Origin: Maribacter aquimaris | GTDB lineage: Bacteria > Bacteroidota > Bacteroidia > Flavobacteriales > Flavobacteriaceae | Length of the DNA stretch: 64,000 nucleotides | Direction of reading: 5' to 3' | Assembly: GCF_014596745.1 (NCBI RefSeq) | Contig: NZ_JABTCF010000001.1 | Span: 248,001-312,000 of the forward strand | Shown: positions 20,181 to 29,776 of the stretch, piece after piece | How positions within the stretch are numbered: position 1 is the stretch's first letter | Layout of the letters: each line of letters starts with the position of its first letter | Notes under the pieces: generated by a model | What the model was told of the DNA's origin: nothing | Database searches by the model: none | The model's input: only the letters and a program-made list of their open reading frames with translations | Made by a program: the position numbers and the translations under genes

Positions 20181-20630
20181 ATGGAAAAAAAAGCAAAAAG
20201 TAAAGATAGACCGAAAAATGGTCCCGTCGTTAGGGTTCGATTGGTTTTTAAAAACCAAAAATACCATCTGATAAAATCCAAGGCCATTGAAAAAATGGGC
20301 CTTTTAAAATCAATAGAACTTCCCAAAAGCGAAAAAATCATAGGAAACTATATCGAATTAACGGATGCGAAAGGCAACGTGTTGTACCGTAACAACTACG
20401 AGGATGTCAGTGACCCATACGTGTCAATCCCTAATGAGAATGGCACTTCCACCATGATAAAAAGTAATTTGAAGGAAAGGCATCTCGAAATACTTGTCCC
20501 AAATATCCATTCTGCCGACACCTTACGATTGTACAGTTCTGGAAATGAGAATAACAAATGTGAAGAAGTTTTTAGACTTACAATGAAGGAGATTAAAGAT
20601 TCCATTGAACCCAAAAACAGAAAAAAATGA
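20181..20630 (+). CDS. small basic protein preceding the M64/vWA gene
   Basis: 149 residues, strongly basic N-terminus (MEKKAKSKDRPKNG), no signal peptide, and alternating hydrophobic stretches (VRVRLVF, YIELTDAKGNVLY, HLEILVPN, LRLYSSG) that suggest a beta-sandwich. I do not recognise the family. Its stop overlaps the next start (ATGA), so the two products are almost certainly made together. One possibility is that it substitutes for the separate beta-rich N-terminal domain found in many M64 peptidases; that is inference. Confidence 0.8.
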   Translation: MEKKAKSKDRPKNGPVVRVRLVFKNQKYHLIKSKAIEKMGLLKSIELPKSEKIIGNYIELTDAKGNVLYRNNYEDVSDPYVSIPNENGTSTMIKSNLKERHLEILVPNIHSADTLRLYSSGNENNKCEEVFRLTMKEIKDSIEPKNRKK

Positions 20631-23596
20631 ACCAGATACTAGGAACTACGAAAATTTTGGACAACGGCCCTGACTCAGATCGATTGAATATTGTTTTTCT
20701 TGCGGAGGGTTATCAAGATACGGAACAAACCAGCTTTAATGATAGCTGCGATGAAATTGTAATCGCCATACAGAACGAACCATGGTTCGGTGATCTTCTT
20801 AAGGCCGTAAACATACATCGTATCAATGTAGAATCCAATGAATCAGGGGCTGATGACCCCGATTGTGACGGTGATGGTGCTGGAACCACCGCAGATACCT
20901 TTTTTGATGCTACATTTTGTGCCGACGGGGTAATTAGAAGGTTGCTGGTTGCAGATGCGACCAAAGCTCAAGATGCCATGGATGATCAAGTTCCCGAATG
21001 GCATGCTGGCGTTGTACTCGTGAATACTACAACCAGAGGAGGTGCAGGAGGGGCCATTGCCACTGCTTCGGTTCATGGAGGCGATTGGATCGATGTTATT
21101 CTTCATGAACTGGGCCATAGTCTGTTCGGTCTTGCCGATGAATATAACTATTGGGCAGGCTGTGGTACTGATACGGATCGGGACAATGCCCCTAGTGGCG
21201 AACCCATAGAGCCTAATGTGACCTCCAACAATTCGATCACCGGTTTAAAATGGGGCCATTTGGTCGATACCTTGACCACCCCGATTCCTACCATGGAAAA
21301 TCCGGACTGTTCAACTTGCGATACCAGACCCAATGTACTCCCTAGCGTTGACATCATCGGATTGTATGAAGGGGCAAAATACTATCATTGTGGTAGGTAC
21401 AGACCGGCTTATAATTGTAAAATGAGAAGTTCCTTCGTTCCTTTTTGTAGGGTCTGTGCAGAGGCAATCCATGATAGGGTACGCCCTTTTTTCGGTAGCG
21501 ATCCGGCTTTAGGGGCATCGGTAAGCGAATTGGATTTTGGGGATATTGGCACCGGTGCTACCCGCACCCTGGATTTTGATATCAGTAATCTAGGAACAGT
21601 CGATGTAACCGGAATTAACATTACTATTGACAACCCTAATTATTTATTCAGTACTGTACCGGCCGGAAGTACTTTGGGTTCTGGTAATTCCGCGACGATC
21701 AGTGTCACCTTGGGCCCAGTATTCACTGTAGGAAGCCAACCGGGCTCAATTACCATCACCAGTAATTCCGATACCATTACGATTGGGCTTATCGCCAATG
21801 TATGTACGGCATCACCAGATTTGGATACAATTCCATTCGATGGGGATGACTTGGATTTCGGGGATGTGACCCAAGGACTCACCATGTACCGCAGTTTTGA
21901 AGTCCAAAATAGAAAAACTTCTTGTCCAGGTCCATTAAGGGTTGTCCTGACAGATCCAGTAGGGAATTTTTCATATGCCCCAGGCACTGTGCTCGATTTT
22001 GTATTACCGGCAGCAGAAGAGGACGAAATTTATACGTCACAAACCGTTTTCGTTGCATTTACGGCCTCCACAGGGGGATCAGGCATAGAATCAGGTTCTT
22101 TGACCATTACCACTCCGGATAATACGGGTATATCAACGGTCACCCTGAATTTGGTGGGTAACGTGGTACCTGAAAAAACTATAGATACCGTTCTGGTAAT
22201 CGATCGCTCGGGTAGTATGTCCGATCCGACAGGTGAAGCATCGAACCGAAAGATTGATCACGCTATATATGCTGGTGACCTATATGTAGATCTTATGAAG
22301 GATATTGATCGAACGGGAGTAATAGGCTTCAACACAAGCACTGATGAATTGATAGGACTTACTTTAGCTGGATCCTTAGGTGCAGGAAACAGGGGTACGA
22401 TTAAAAACGTCATCGATATTTCCAATTTAAATCCTACCGGTGGTACTTCCGTAGGAGCTGGAATTATTGCGGCAAGTGATTTGTTGGATGCAAGTACGGC
22501 GGATGACAAAGCCATAATCGTCCTTACCGATGCCAGACAGAATGTTGACCCCAGTATTGCCGAAGCAAATGTTGTAGTCTCAGGGAAATCTCCACAACAA
22601 AGGGTATTTGCAGTGGGACTTGGACTCAATCAGATAGAGGAGAATTTGGATTTGATGGCCAGCCTCACGGATGGGTACACCCAAATAACTCCAGATTTAG
22701 TGGGTTCCAAAGAGTTTTTATTACAAAAACTTTATGTTCAGATTCTTTCGGATGTCGAAGATAGCGCATTCGTCAAAGATCCCTATCGGGTATTGCAAGG
22801 AGGGAATAAACAATTTACCGAAATTAAAATAAGTGAATTGGAAACCTCCGTAGATTTCATTCTTTGTAACAGACCGAGTTCCGTTCACCCTAAATACATG
22901 AGAATTTGGTTGGAGGCCCCCGATGGTACTATTCTTAAACAAAGTGATGCAGCTTCCCATCCCAACTTAACTTGGACACAACAGGAAGCACATCAGATTG
23001 CAAGGTTAAGGTTGCCCTTTTTCCCTGCAAAACCACAATCACATATCGGCTCTTGGAAAGTTTGGGTAGAAAATTTTTATACCTACGAAGCGGTATACTC
23101 CCATTATGTGGAAAATCAGCCACCTCGTTATCCTTTGTATTATTCCGTAATGTCAAAAGCGAAAAGCAACTTCTTACTTAGGGGAAATTTGATTCAGGAC
23201 GGCTATATGCCCAATACTTCATTTGAATTTATTTTAGATCCAACCATGCATGGTTTGTCCATTGAACTGGACTATAATCCAATTATTTCGATACGTAAAC
23301 CTAATGGGAATAAAAAGGAAGTACAGCTATGGTTAGATGCTGACGGTGTATACCGGGGCACCTTTACAGATACCCATGCAATCGGTGTTTATGCGGCACA
23401 AACGGAAGTGAAAGCTACGTCGCCCATGGGCCATTCTTGTACCAGATTCAGGTATTTTACGGGCATCATAAGCAGAAAACCGCAAAATACGATTGATGAC
23501 GGGCAAGGTGGCAACAACGGCCAAAATGATGAAATGAAGCGTTGTTGCAAGGAAATCAATCATCTATTGAAGAAGCTGATTGAGAAGGATTGTTAG
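20627..23596 (+). CDS. M64-family metallopeptidase with ASH-like repeats and vWA domain
   Basis: 989 residues, no signal peptide. Residues 1-290: M64 peptidase (IgA-peptidase family) with NIVFLAEGY and the zinc motif H160-E161-x-x-H164 followed by D171-E172 (HELGH ... ADEYN). About 295-510: two choice-of-anchor-D/ASH-like beta-sandwiches (LDFGDIGTGATRTLDF; LDFGDVTQGLTMYRSF). About 520-720: von Willebrand A domain with intact MIDAS (DRSGS, GGTSVG, LTDAR). The last about 250 residues hold one more beta domain and a Cys-containing C-terminal helix (RCCKEINHLLKKL). M64 proteins are normally secreted; lack of a leader is odd. Translationally coupled to the 149-residue gene. Confidence 0.9.
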   Translation: MNQILGTTKILDNGPDSDRLNIVFLAEGYQDTEQTSFNDSCDEIVIAIQNEPWFGDLLKAVNIHRINVESNESGADDPDCDGDGAGTTADTFFDATFCADGVIRRLLVADATKAQDAMDDQVPEWHAGVVLVNTTTRGGAGGAIATASVHGGDWIDVILHELGHSLFGLADEYNYWAGCGTDTDRDNAPSGEPIEPNVTSNNSITGLKWGHLVDTLTTPIPTMENPDCSTCDTRPNVLPSVDIIGLYEGAKYYHCGRYRPAYNCKMRSSFVPFCRVCAEAIHDRVRPFFGSDPALGASVSELDFGDIGTGATRTLDFDISNLGTVDVTGINITIDNPNYLFSTVPAGSTLGSGNSATISVTLGPVFTVGSQPGSITITSNSDTITIGLIANVCTASPDLDTIPFDGDDLDFGDVTQGLTMYRSFEVQNRKTSCPGPLRVVLTDPVGNFSYAPGTVLDFVLPAAEEDEIYTSQTVFVAFTASTGGSGIESGSLTITTPDNTGISTVTLNLVGNVVPEKTIDTVLVIDRSGSMSDPTGEASNRKIDHAIYAGDLYVDLMKDIDRTGVIGFNTSTDELIGLTLAGSLGAGNRGTIKNVIDISNLNPTGGTSVGAGIIAASDLLDASTADDKAIIVLTDARQNVDPSIAEANVVVSGKSPQQRVFAVGLGLNQIEENLDLMASLTDGYTQITPDLVGSKEFLLQKLYVQILSDVEDSAFVKDPYRVLQGGNKQFTEIKISELETSVDFILCNRPSSVHPKYMRIWLEAPDGTILKQSDAASHPNLTWTQQEAHQIARLRLPFFPAKPQSHIGSWKVWVENFYTYEAVYSHYVENQPPRYPLYYSVMSKAKSNFLLRGNLIQDGYMPNTSFEFILDPTMHGLSIELDYNPIISIRKPNGNKKEVQLWLDADGVYRGTFTDTHAIGVYAAQTEVKATSPMGHSCTRFRYFTGIISRKPQNTIDDGQGGNNGQNDEMKRCCKEINHLLKKLIEKDC

Positions 23597-24025
23597 GCAC
23601 CTCCCAAGATGATTTGTAATTGTTCCTTGAGAATTAAGGACGAGAGTTAGGGTCTGTTCAAAAATAAGTATTTAGCTTGTTTTTAGGGCAGACCCTCTCT
23701 ATTCAACCACAATGGTTCTCACCGAACCTACCTTATTCATTATTCATTCGGATTAGTCGAGGAAATAGGGTTGCAACCACCCAATGCATTTTGTCAATTT
23801 CTATTTATCATACTGTAAAAAGCATCTCCATTCTTTTACCACCCAACCAAACGTACACTATTTCTTACAGAATATACACTACTCGAGCGAAACGATCCAT
23901 ACCCTTTGTAATTTAAAGGATGCTAATGTCCTAATACCGATGTCAAGGTATTTTCCAATGTTCTCCCAAAACAAGCTATAGAAAACCTGCTGTTTATTCC
24001 GATACGCAGCACAAAAACCACCATT
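23597..24025. other. intergenic with a long-loop inverted repeat
   Basis: 429 bp. AGGGTCTG (23649-23656) and CAGACCCT (23689-23696) form a perfect 8-bp inverted repeat with a 32-nt loop containing a T-run; it might terminate the M64 transcript. The small open frames here are not supported as genes. Confidence 0.4.
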
Positions 24026-24382
24026 ATGAAATTCAAGAACTACCTAATACCCCTTGTGTTATTGGCGTTTCTGGTGCTACTCTTATTTCAATCCTGTTAT
24101 TCGGTACGCCTGGCGAGCGTTGAAGGGACACCCAACCCTGCGGCCCCTATGGTCAGGGATGACTATTACAGGGCCATGGAAGTTACCGAATTGGATACCG
24201 TGATAACCATTGGTGTGGAAAACAAGGATTTCACCTATCTCATCAAGGTAACCGATTTATGTCCCACCGGAAAACTGCACACCGTGGAATACACCAATAC
24301 CTTCGGTGCGGTATTATTGAGCGCGGTTACTTTTGGCCGAAAGCGAAAAGTAAAAATCAAATATGTCTGCATGAAACCATAA
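24026..24382 (+). CDS. Bor-like small lipoprotein
   Basis: 118 residues; signal peptide with lipobox Cys at 24. The C-terminal half (DLCPTGKLHTVEYTNTF ... LLSAVTFG ... KIKYVCMK) follows the pattern of the Bor/Iss lipoprotein family: a Cys, an alternating strand, a hydrophobic G-containing turn, and a closing Cys. The assignment is by pattern, not alignment. 10 bp upstream of the flavoprotein gene, so probably cotranscribed with it. Confidence 0.65.
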   Translation: MKFKNYLIPLVLLAFLVLLLFQSCYSVRLASVEGTPNPAAPMVRDDYYRAMEVTELDTVITIGVENKDFTYLIKVTDLCPTGKLHTVEYTNTFGAVLLSAVTFGRKRKVKIKYVCMKP

Positions 24383-24392
24383 AACTATTGCG

Positions 24393-25991
24393 ATGGCCAC
24401 AACAACAAAATTGACCTTAACGGAATGGGATACCTTGCATAATAACGGACCTTTTCCCCTTAAAATATTGTACAAAACCAAGTTGGCATCACCTGCAGTG
24501 ATGTCTTCCGACTTGGACCGCTACAATGATGCGGCACAGGAAATACAGACGCTGATTACCGAAGCAAAGAACAAAAACGAAGGTTTTAGGGCCTATGGTT
24601 CTGCTTGGTCCATGTCCAAAATAGCCCATCAAAAAGATCGTATGCACTTCAATGCGCATATGAATACCTATTTCTCCTTTAGAAACCAAGATTTACATGC
24701 GCTGTCGGGCTATCAGGCGGAAAACCTTTTCCTTTTCCAATGCGGCAATGTGGTCAAAGAGATCTCGGAGAAATTGGCCGGACATGGAAAATCGTTAAAA
24801 GCCTCAGGTGCGAGTAACGGGCAAACGATTGCCGGTTGCATCTCTACCGGTGTACATGGTTCGGGAATCAATGTAGGTTCCGTTCAGGATTATGTTGTGG
24901 GACTTAACCTTATTATTGGTCCCAATCCTGGTGATATCGTCTATTTGGAACGCCATTCCAAACCGGCCCTGAATGATGCGTATGTGCAAAAACTGCGGTC
25001 ACGGGTAATCCGTAATGACGGACTCTTCAATGCGGCCTTGGTTGGTTTAGGCTCCTTCGGATTCATCCATGGTGTGGTGATCGAAGCCCAGAACCTGTTC
25101 CTATTAAAACGGTATGTAAAGGAACTGAAAAAGGATACAGCCATTGAACTCGCCCAAAAGCAGCATTTTAAGGAATTTGATGGTATACCCGAAGAAGTGA
25201 AAAGTAATGGGGATGCCAATATTCCATATCACTTTAAGATATTCGTAAATCAATACAAGGATAACGGAAAGTATGTAGTGGAATTCATGTACAAGAAGCC
25301 TTATAAATTGAACTATCCCGATCCATTTCCTGTAATTAAAAAATCGCTTTATCGGGATTTGATCAATCTCGTGGTACAGATAGGGTCGAGCGTCCCTGCG
25401 AGTATTCCGGTGTTCATCAATATGCTCAAAAACTCCATTCTTCCCACAGTCAATGAAGTTTCCATAGGAACCTTGGCCGAAACGTTTTGGGATGCACCCT
25501 ACCAAGGTCCCGCTTTCGCCATTTCGTTCGGGGTGAGTCACACCAATGCGGAAAAGGCGCTGAAAGTACTTACCAAAGTGAGTATTGATGAAGGACCCGT
25601 ACCTGGGATTTTCGCGATGCGTTTTATTAAAAAATCCGACGCCACCTTATCCTTTGCCCGTTTTCCCACTACCTGTATGATCGAAATCGATGGTGTTCTA
25701 TGGAATGAAAAAAAGAAATTGGGAACGCTCGAAGGCCTATCCAAAAAAATGATAGAGGCCCTACAGCACGAAAACATACCGTTTACCATGCATTGGGGAA
25801 AGAATGCCGATTGGAAGTTCACGGGGTTGGTCGATCATATGTATGGCACGGATGCGGTTACTTGGCGAAAATACCGCTGTTCCCTGCTGTCCGACGATAT
25901 GCAGACCCTATTTTCCAACGCATTTTTAAAGGAAGTGAATCTGGACAAAAAAGAACCCAGTAACCCAATATTGGTGCAATCCCTTTTATAG
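24393..25991 (+). CDS. FAD-linked oxidase, sugar-lactone-oxidase-like
   Basis: 532 residues, PCMH-type FAD-binding domain at about 40-230: RAYGSAWSMSKIA and the pyrophosphate loop GASNGQTIAGCISTGVHGSG. The C-terminal part ends with MHWGK, a motif shared with D-arabinono-1,4-lactone oxidase and L-gulonolactone oxidase, which oxidise aldonolactones with O2 or a quinone. The usual His of covalent FAD attachment cannot be placed with certainty. No signal peptide. Second gene of a two-gene unit with the Bor-like lipoprotein. Confidence 0.8.
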   Translation: MATTTKLTLTEWDTLHNNGPFPLKILYKTKLASPAVMSSDLDRYNDAAQEIQTLITEAKNKNEGFRAYGSAWSMSKIAHQKDRMHFNAHMNTYFSFRNQDLHALSGYQAENLFLFQCGNVVKEISEKLAGHGKSLKASGASNGQTIAGCISTGVHGSGINVGSVQDYVVGLNLIIGPNPGDIVYLERHSKPALNDAYVQKLRSRVIRNDGLFNAALVGLGSFGFIHGVVIEAQNLFLLKRYVKELKKDTAIELAQKQHFKEFDGIPEEVKSNGDANIPYHFKIFVNQYKDNGKYVVEFMYKKPYKLNYPDPFPVIKKSLYRDLINLVVQIGSSVPASIPVFINMLKNSILPTVNEVSIGTLAETFWDAPYQGPAFAISFGVSHTNAEKALKVLTKVSIDEGPVPGIFAMRFIKKSDATLSFARFPTTCMIEIDGVLWNEKKKLGTLEGLSKKMIEALQHENIPFTMHWGKNADWKFTGLVDHMYGTDAVTWRKYRCSLLSDDMQTLFSNAFLKEVNLDKKEPSNPILVQSLL

Positions 25992-26273
25992 TAAAAATGA
26001 TTGTACCCAATTTGTTTTTATACCTAAGGAAATTTTCGGAAAACTGACAAGGAGGGGCATAGCTGGAATTTTACAATATATCCCAACTTACATTTGTAAA
26101 TAATTCCATACCATCGCCCTATAATCCATTCATTGAAATTAAAGTACCTAATCAGATTGTAAACAACGAATTACATATTAATTTCCAAAAATTTAAACAG
26201 GGTTGAAAAAACCTAAAAAGGTTAAATCTATCTTAATTGCTATTGCCCGGCACATTATCATTTAATGGTAGTG
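25992..26273. other. intergenic, no gene seen
   Basis: About 300 bp of AT-rich sequence between the lactone-oxidase-like gene and the old-yellow-enzyme promoter. No coding frame, hairpin or repeat found. Confidence 0.4.
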
Positions 26274-26281
26274 TAATTTTG
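26274..26281 (+). promoter_or_regulatory. -7 box of the old yellow enzyme gene
   Basis: TAATTTTG, a perfect TAnnTTTG, 32 bp before the ATG. No well-placed -33 TTG at the preferred spacing, so activation or weak basal promoter activity is possible. Confidence 0.55.
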
Positions 26282-26312
26282 CTTATTGAATAATCGTAAA
26301 GGATCCTACGCT

Positions 26313-27410
26313 ATGAGCAATCAATATTTATTACAACCCTATAAAAAGAACAACCTCAACCTAAAAAACAGGGTAGTTATGGCGCCCATGACGCGTAGCC
26401 GTGCCAATAACGAAGGTAAAGTCGCAACAGACGGGTTGCAAGGTTTATATTATGGGCAACGTGCTTCAGCAGGTCTGATAATCACAGAAGGGTCCCAGGT
26501 TTCGGAGCAGGCAGTGGGTTATATCAATACCCCGGGAATCCATACCGATGCACAGGTGGAAGGTTGGAAAAAAGTCACCCAACGCGTGCATGATAAAGAC
26601 GGGAAAATATTCATTCAATTATGGCATGTCGGTAGAATATCGCATCCCGATTTTCATAATGGCGCATTACCACTATCGGCTTCCGCTATGAACCCCAACG
26701 CCAAATCATTTACCCCAGAAGGCTTTAAAGATACGGTTACGCCAAAGGAAATGACCATTGAAGATATCAAAAACACCGTCAACGATTTTAAAAATGCTGC
26801 TGCAAATGCTGTAGTAGCAGGTTTTGATGGTATCGAGATCCATTCCTCCAACGGCTATTTATTCCAGCAATTCCTTAATGGATGCTCCAATAAAAGAACC
26901 GATGATTACGGTGGAAGTATTGAAAATAAAACCCGTTTCTTTTTTGAGGTTTTGGATGCCATGAAAGATGTGATTCCCCAAGAAAAAATAGGGGTTCGTT
27001 TCAACCCCTCACTAAATGGATTATTTGGTATCACCATCGATGAAGAAACGATTCCGACGTTTGAATACATCATCAAAAGATTAAACGATTACAATTTAGC
27101 CTATGTACATCTTTCTGAACCGTTTACAGATGTTTCCGAAGTGCCTTTTGCCGTTACGGAAATCGCTAAACATTTCCGTCCCTTATATAAAGGCACATTA
27201 ATGATCAATTCAGGGTTTGATCAAGACAAAGGGAATAAAGTGATACAAGAAGGTTATGCCGACTTGGTCGCCTATGGCAAACCCTTTATCTCCAATCCGG
27301 ATTTGGTAGAACGTTTTAAGCATAATCTGGACTTGGCGGCATGGGACCAAGAAACCTTTTACACCCCTGGGGCGAAAGGGTATACCGATTATCCAAAAGT
27401 ATCTGAATAG
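26313..27410 (+). CDS. old yellow enzyme-type alkene reductase
   Basis: 365 residues from ATG 26313 (MSNQYLLQPYKKNN); the TTG extension at 26286 overlaps the leader. FMN TIM barrel with MAPMTRSRA, the substrate-binding HSSNGYLFQQFL and RTDDYGGSIENKTRF motifs of the NemA/OYE family, which reduce activated alkenes, quinones or nitro compounds with NADPH. Followed 32 bp later by an OsmC gene, consistent with an electrophile or oxidant response unit. Confidence 0.93.
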   Translation: MSNQYLLQPYKKNNLNLKNRVVMAPMTRSRANNEGKVATDGLQGLYYGQRASAGLIITEGSQVSEQAVGYINTPGIHTDAQVEGWKKVTQRVHDKDGKIFIQLWHVGRISHPDFHNGALPLSASAMNPNAKSFTPEGFKDTVTPKEMTIEDIKNTVNDFKNAAANAVVAGFDGIEIHSSNGYLFQQFLNGCSNKRTDDYGGSIENKTRFFFEVLDAMKDVIPQEKIGVRFNPSLNGLFGITIDEETIPTFEYIIKRLNDYNLAYVHLSEPFTDVSEVPFAVTEIAKHFRPLYKGTLMINSGFDQDKGNKVIQEGYADLVAYGKPFISNPDLVERFKHNLDLAAWDQETFYTPGAKGYTDYPKVSE

Positions 27411-27442
27411 TAACTGATAGTTGAATTTAAAATATACACATT

Positions 27443-27868
27443 ATGAAATTTACAAGAAAAGCAAACGCAGCATGGAAGGGTAGTGGAAAAGAAGGACAAG
27501 GGAATCTATCCACAGCAAGTAAAGTGCTTGACAAAACAAAATATTCTTTTCACACACGTTTTGAAGATGGCGAAAAAGGTACCAATCCTGAAGAGTTGAT
27601 AGGTGCAGCCCATGCGGGATGTTTTGCCATGCAATTAAGCTTCTTATTGAACGAATCGAATTTTACGGCAACCACTTTGGATGTAGATGCCACAGTTACT
27701 TTTGAAGATGGGGCCATTACAAAAATCACCTTGAATCTTGAAGGCGATGTTCCGGAAATCGATGCGGAAAAATTCCAAGAAATAGCACATAAGGCAAAAG
27801 AAGTCTGTCCTGTTTCCAAATTATTGAATACGGAAATCGAATTAAAAGTGACCTTAAAAACAGTATAA
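27443..27868 (+). CDS. OsmC-family peroxiredoxin
   Basis: 141 residues. Conserved peroxidatic and resolving cysteines in HAGCFAMQ (Cys60) and VCPVSK (Cys122) with the OsmC-type central EELIGAAHAGC helix. The family reduces organic hydroperoxides. Length and motif order are typical. Likely cotranscribed with the old yellow enzyme. Confidence 0.93.
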   Translation: MKFTRKANAAWKGSGKEGQGNLSTASKVLDKTKYSFHTRFEDGEKGTNPEELIGAAHAGCFAMQLSFLLNESNFTATTLDVDATVTFEDGAITKITLNLEGDVPEIDAEKFQEIAHKAKEVCPVSKLLNTEIELKVTLKTV

Positions 27869-27912
27869 TAACGGTCTTATTTCGGAAAATCGAATTCGTC
27901 CTTATCGACCCT

Positions 27913-28059
27913 ATGAAGTTCAGGGAAGACCTAGTTGTGGTCAATGATCAAATCACCCTATTGTTCGTGAATATGCCCTATGAGTATAAAAATGGTCCAC
28001 GAGCATCATTCCCCTTTGAAGCTATAGGAAAATTGGGAACGTACGGCATCAGACCGTGA
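27913..28059 (+). CDS. possible small gene or gene fragment
   Basis: A 48-residue frame (MKFREDLVVVNDQ ... FPFEAIGKLG) with protein-like composition. The frame stays open upstream of the ATG with equally protein-like residues (RKIEFVLIDP), which suggests the 3' remnant of a longer gene rather than a complete small protein. 19 bases after its stop lies a very strong hairpin. Family not recognised. Confidence 0.3.
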   Translation: MKFREDLVVVNDQITLLFVNMPYEYKNGPRASFPFEAIGKLGTYGIRP

Positions 28060-28077
28060 ATACCCCCATATTGGGTT

Positions 28078-28118
28078 CGTGCCAATGGGAAAGTCCATAG
28101 GATTTTCCCCTTGGCACG
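28078..28118. terminator. strong inverted repeat, possible terminator
   Basis: Two 19-nt arms (28078-28096 and 28100-28118) match at 17 positions around a 3-nt loop, each ending in CGTGCCAA / TTGGCACG. The following TTCCTTTTGCTGTTT is only moderately T-rich, so a terminator is likely but a transcript-end or mRNA-stabilising hairpin is equally possible. Confidence 0.55.
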
Positions 28119-28211
28119 TTCCTTTTGCTGTTTGTGGGGTACTGGCGCAAACAACATTCTGTCCCCCTTTCCGTTATTTTATTTGAAGCCCATTGTACAA
28201 AACCACAAAAG

Positions 28212-29693
28212 ATGAAGAAAGCATATTTTTTTTGGATGCTTCTAACAGCATCTATTTATCCGATGTGTGGACAAAGTTTGGAAGAACTTCCCCTTTTCGA
28301 TATATCACAATTGACCTATGAAGGCGCCTTCCGTATAAAAGCAAGTGAAAATGGCATATCGGACCTCAACTATGCCCAAGGACCCATCGCTTATAATTAC
28401 GAAAACCATTCCCTCTTTATCGTTGGCCATGCCCACCAGCAGGCCATCGCGGAATATGCGATTCCCGAAATCGTAAAAAGTGAAACACTATCGGAACTGA
28501 ACATGGTAGAGACCCCAATTCAGGTTTTCAGTGATGTGTTATCCCAAACTGCCGATGGGAACCCCGAAGGCATCGATAGGGTAGGTGGACTTTATTACGT
28601 GAACCATGGCGGGCAGGCCAAACTGATCGTCAATGCCTATGAATATTACGATGCCCCAGCGGACAATACCGTGAGTACCCTGGTCGTAAACGATGCCAAT
28701 GCCTTGGAAACCGCTTCGGTAAGCGGTTATTACAATTTTGAGGGCAGCCCCCCAGCACATAGTTCTGGTTGGATATCTGCGATTCCCGAAGCTTGGCAAG
28801 AAGAATTGGGCGGTACGCATATTACCGGACATTCGAGCGGTATCCCCATTATATCAAGGGCCAGTGTGGGTCCCTCTGCATTTGCCTTCAAGATCAACGA
28901 TGCCCTAAATACGACCCAATCCATCCAAACAACCACCCTGTTGGATTTCAAGCTGTCGAACCCCTTACACAGCGACCTGAGCAATGATTCGAAGACCAAT
29001 GATATATGGACACATCTGTCAAGGGCTACCTATGGTTTTATCGTACCCGGTACCCGGACCTATTTGACCATAGGCAGTAGCGGGGGCCACGAAAGTGGTA
29101 TCTGTTATAAATGCACCCAAGACAATGGTAACCTATGCGGCGGATATTGTACCCCCGAAGCCGATGACAATTACCAATACTATTGGCTTTGGGATATGAA
29201 CGACCTGGTAGCGGTTAAAAATGGCTCCGTAAACCCCTATGACGTGAGACCGTACGACCACGGCTATTTCAATACCCCGTTTCAGGCCAATGGCTCAAAA
29301 AAAATCGGTGGGGGAACCTTTGACCCCAGTACCGGAAACCTGTACTTGTCCGTTCAAAGCGGGGATACCGAACAAGGCACCTACGCCAGACCCCCTGTTA
29401 TCGTAGTTTACAATACCAATGGGGAAATACTGACCGAAAACGAACCGATCAACCAAGTTGAGATCATTATGTATCCGAACCCCACTTCCGGGATTCTTTA
29501 TATAGAGGGACTCGTATCCAATTCGATCGTTCAGATAAACGAAATGAGTGGCAAACGCGTAAAGTCCATAACCACCGACGAAGCCTCCTTGGAAGTCGAA
29601 ATGGGTGATCTTTCTTCAGGTGTATATGTGGTCTCCGTTAGCAATATGGCGACGAATCAGGTATATGCCCAACAGATCATTAAGGCCGATTAA
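28212..29693 (+). CDS. secreted protein with type IX sorting domain
   Basis: 493 residues from ATG 28212 (MKKAYFFWMLL...GQS, Sec signal); a frame extension to 28125 lacks support. The last about 80 residues are a Por secretion-system type A sorting domain: YPNPTSGILYIEG ... SGKRVKS ... LSSGVYVVSV, ending in a basic IIKAD. The body (about 25-410) is propeller-like with repeated G-x-Y-x-x-E-G and D-P-S-T-G-N patterns but is not a family I recognise. Expected to cross the outer membrane by T9SS and be anchored or released. Monocistronic. Confidence 0.75.
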   Translation: MKKAYFFWMLLTASIYPMCGQSLEELPLFDISQLTYEGAFRIKASENGISDLNYAQGPIAYNYENHSLFIVGHAHQQAIAEYAIPEIVKSETLSELNMVETPIQVFSDVLSQTADGNPEGIDRVGGLYYVNHGGQAKLIVNAYEYYDAPADNTVSTLVVNDANALETASVSGYYNFEGSPPAHSSGWISAIPEAWQEELGGTHITGHSSGIPIISRASVGPSAFAFKINDALNTTQSIQTTTLLDFKLSNPLHSDLSNDSKTNDIWTHLSRATYGFIVPGTRTYLTIGSSGGHESGICYKCTQDNGNLCGGYCTPEADDNYQYYWLWDMNDLVAVKNGSVNPYDVRPYDHGYFNTPFQANGSKKIGGGTFDPSTGNLYLSVQSGDTEQGTYARPPVIVVYNTNGEILTENEPINQVEIIMYPNPTSGILYIEGLVSNSIVQINEMSGKRVKSITTDEASLEVEMGDLSSGVYVVSVSNMATNQVYAQQIIKAD

Positions 29694-29776
29694 GGCATTA
29701 TACAACCCTAATGAATACTAGAGAAGAGGGAAAGGAATGCAACCATTGGGTTGCGTAAAAGTTAAAGATGGAAACA

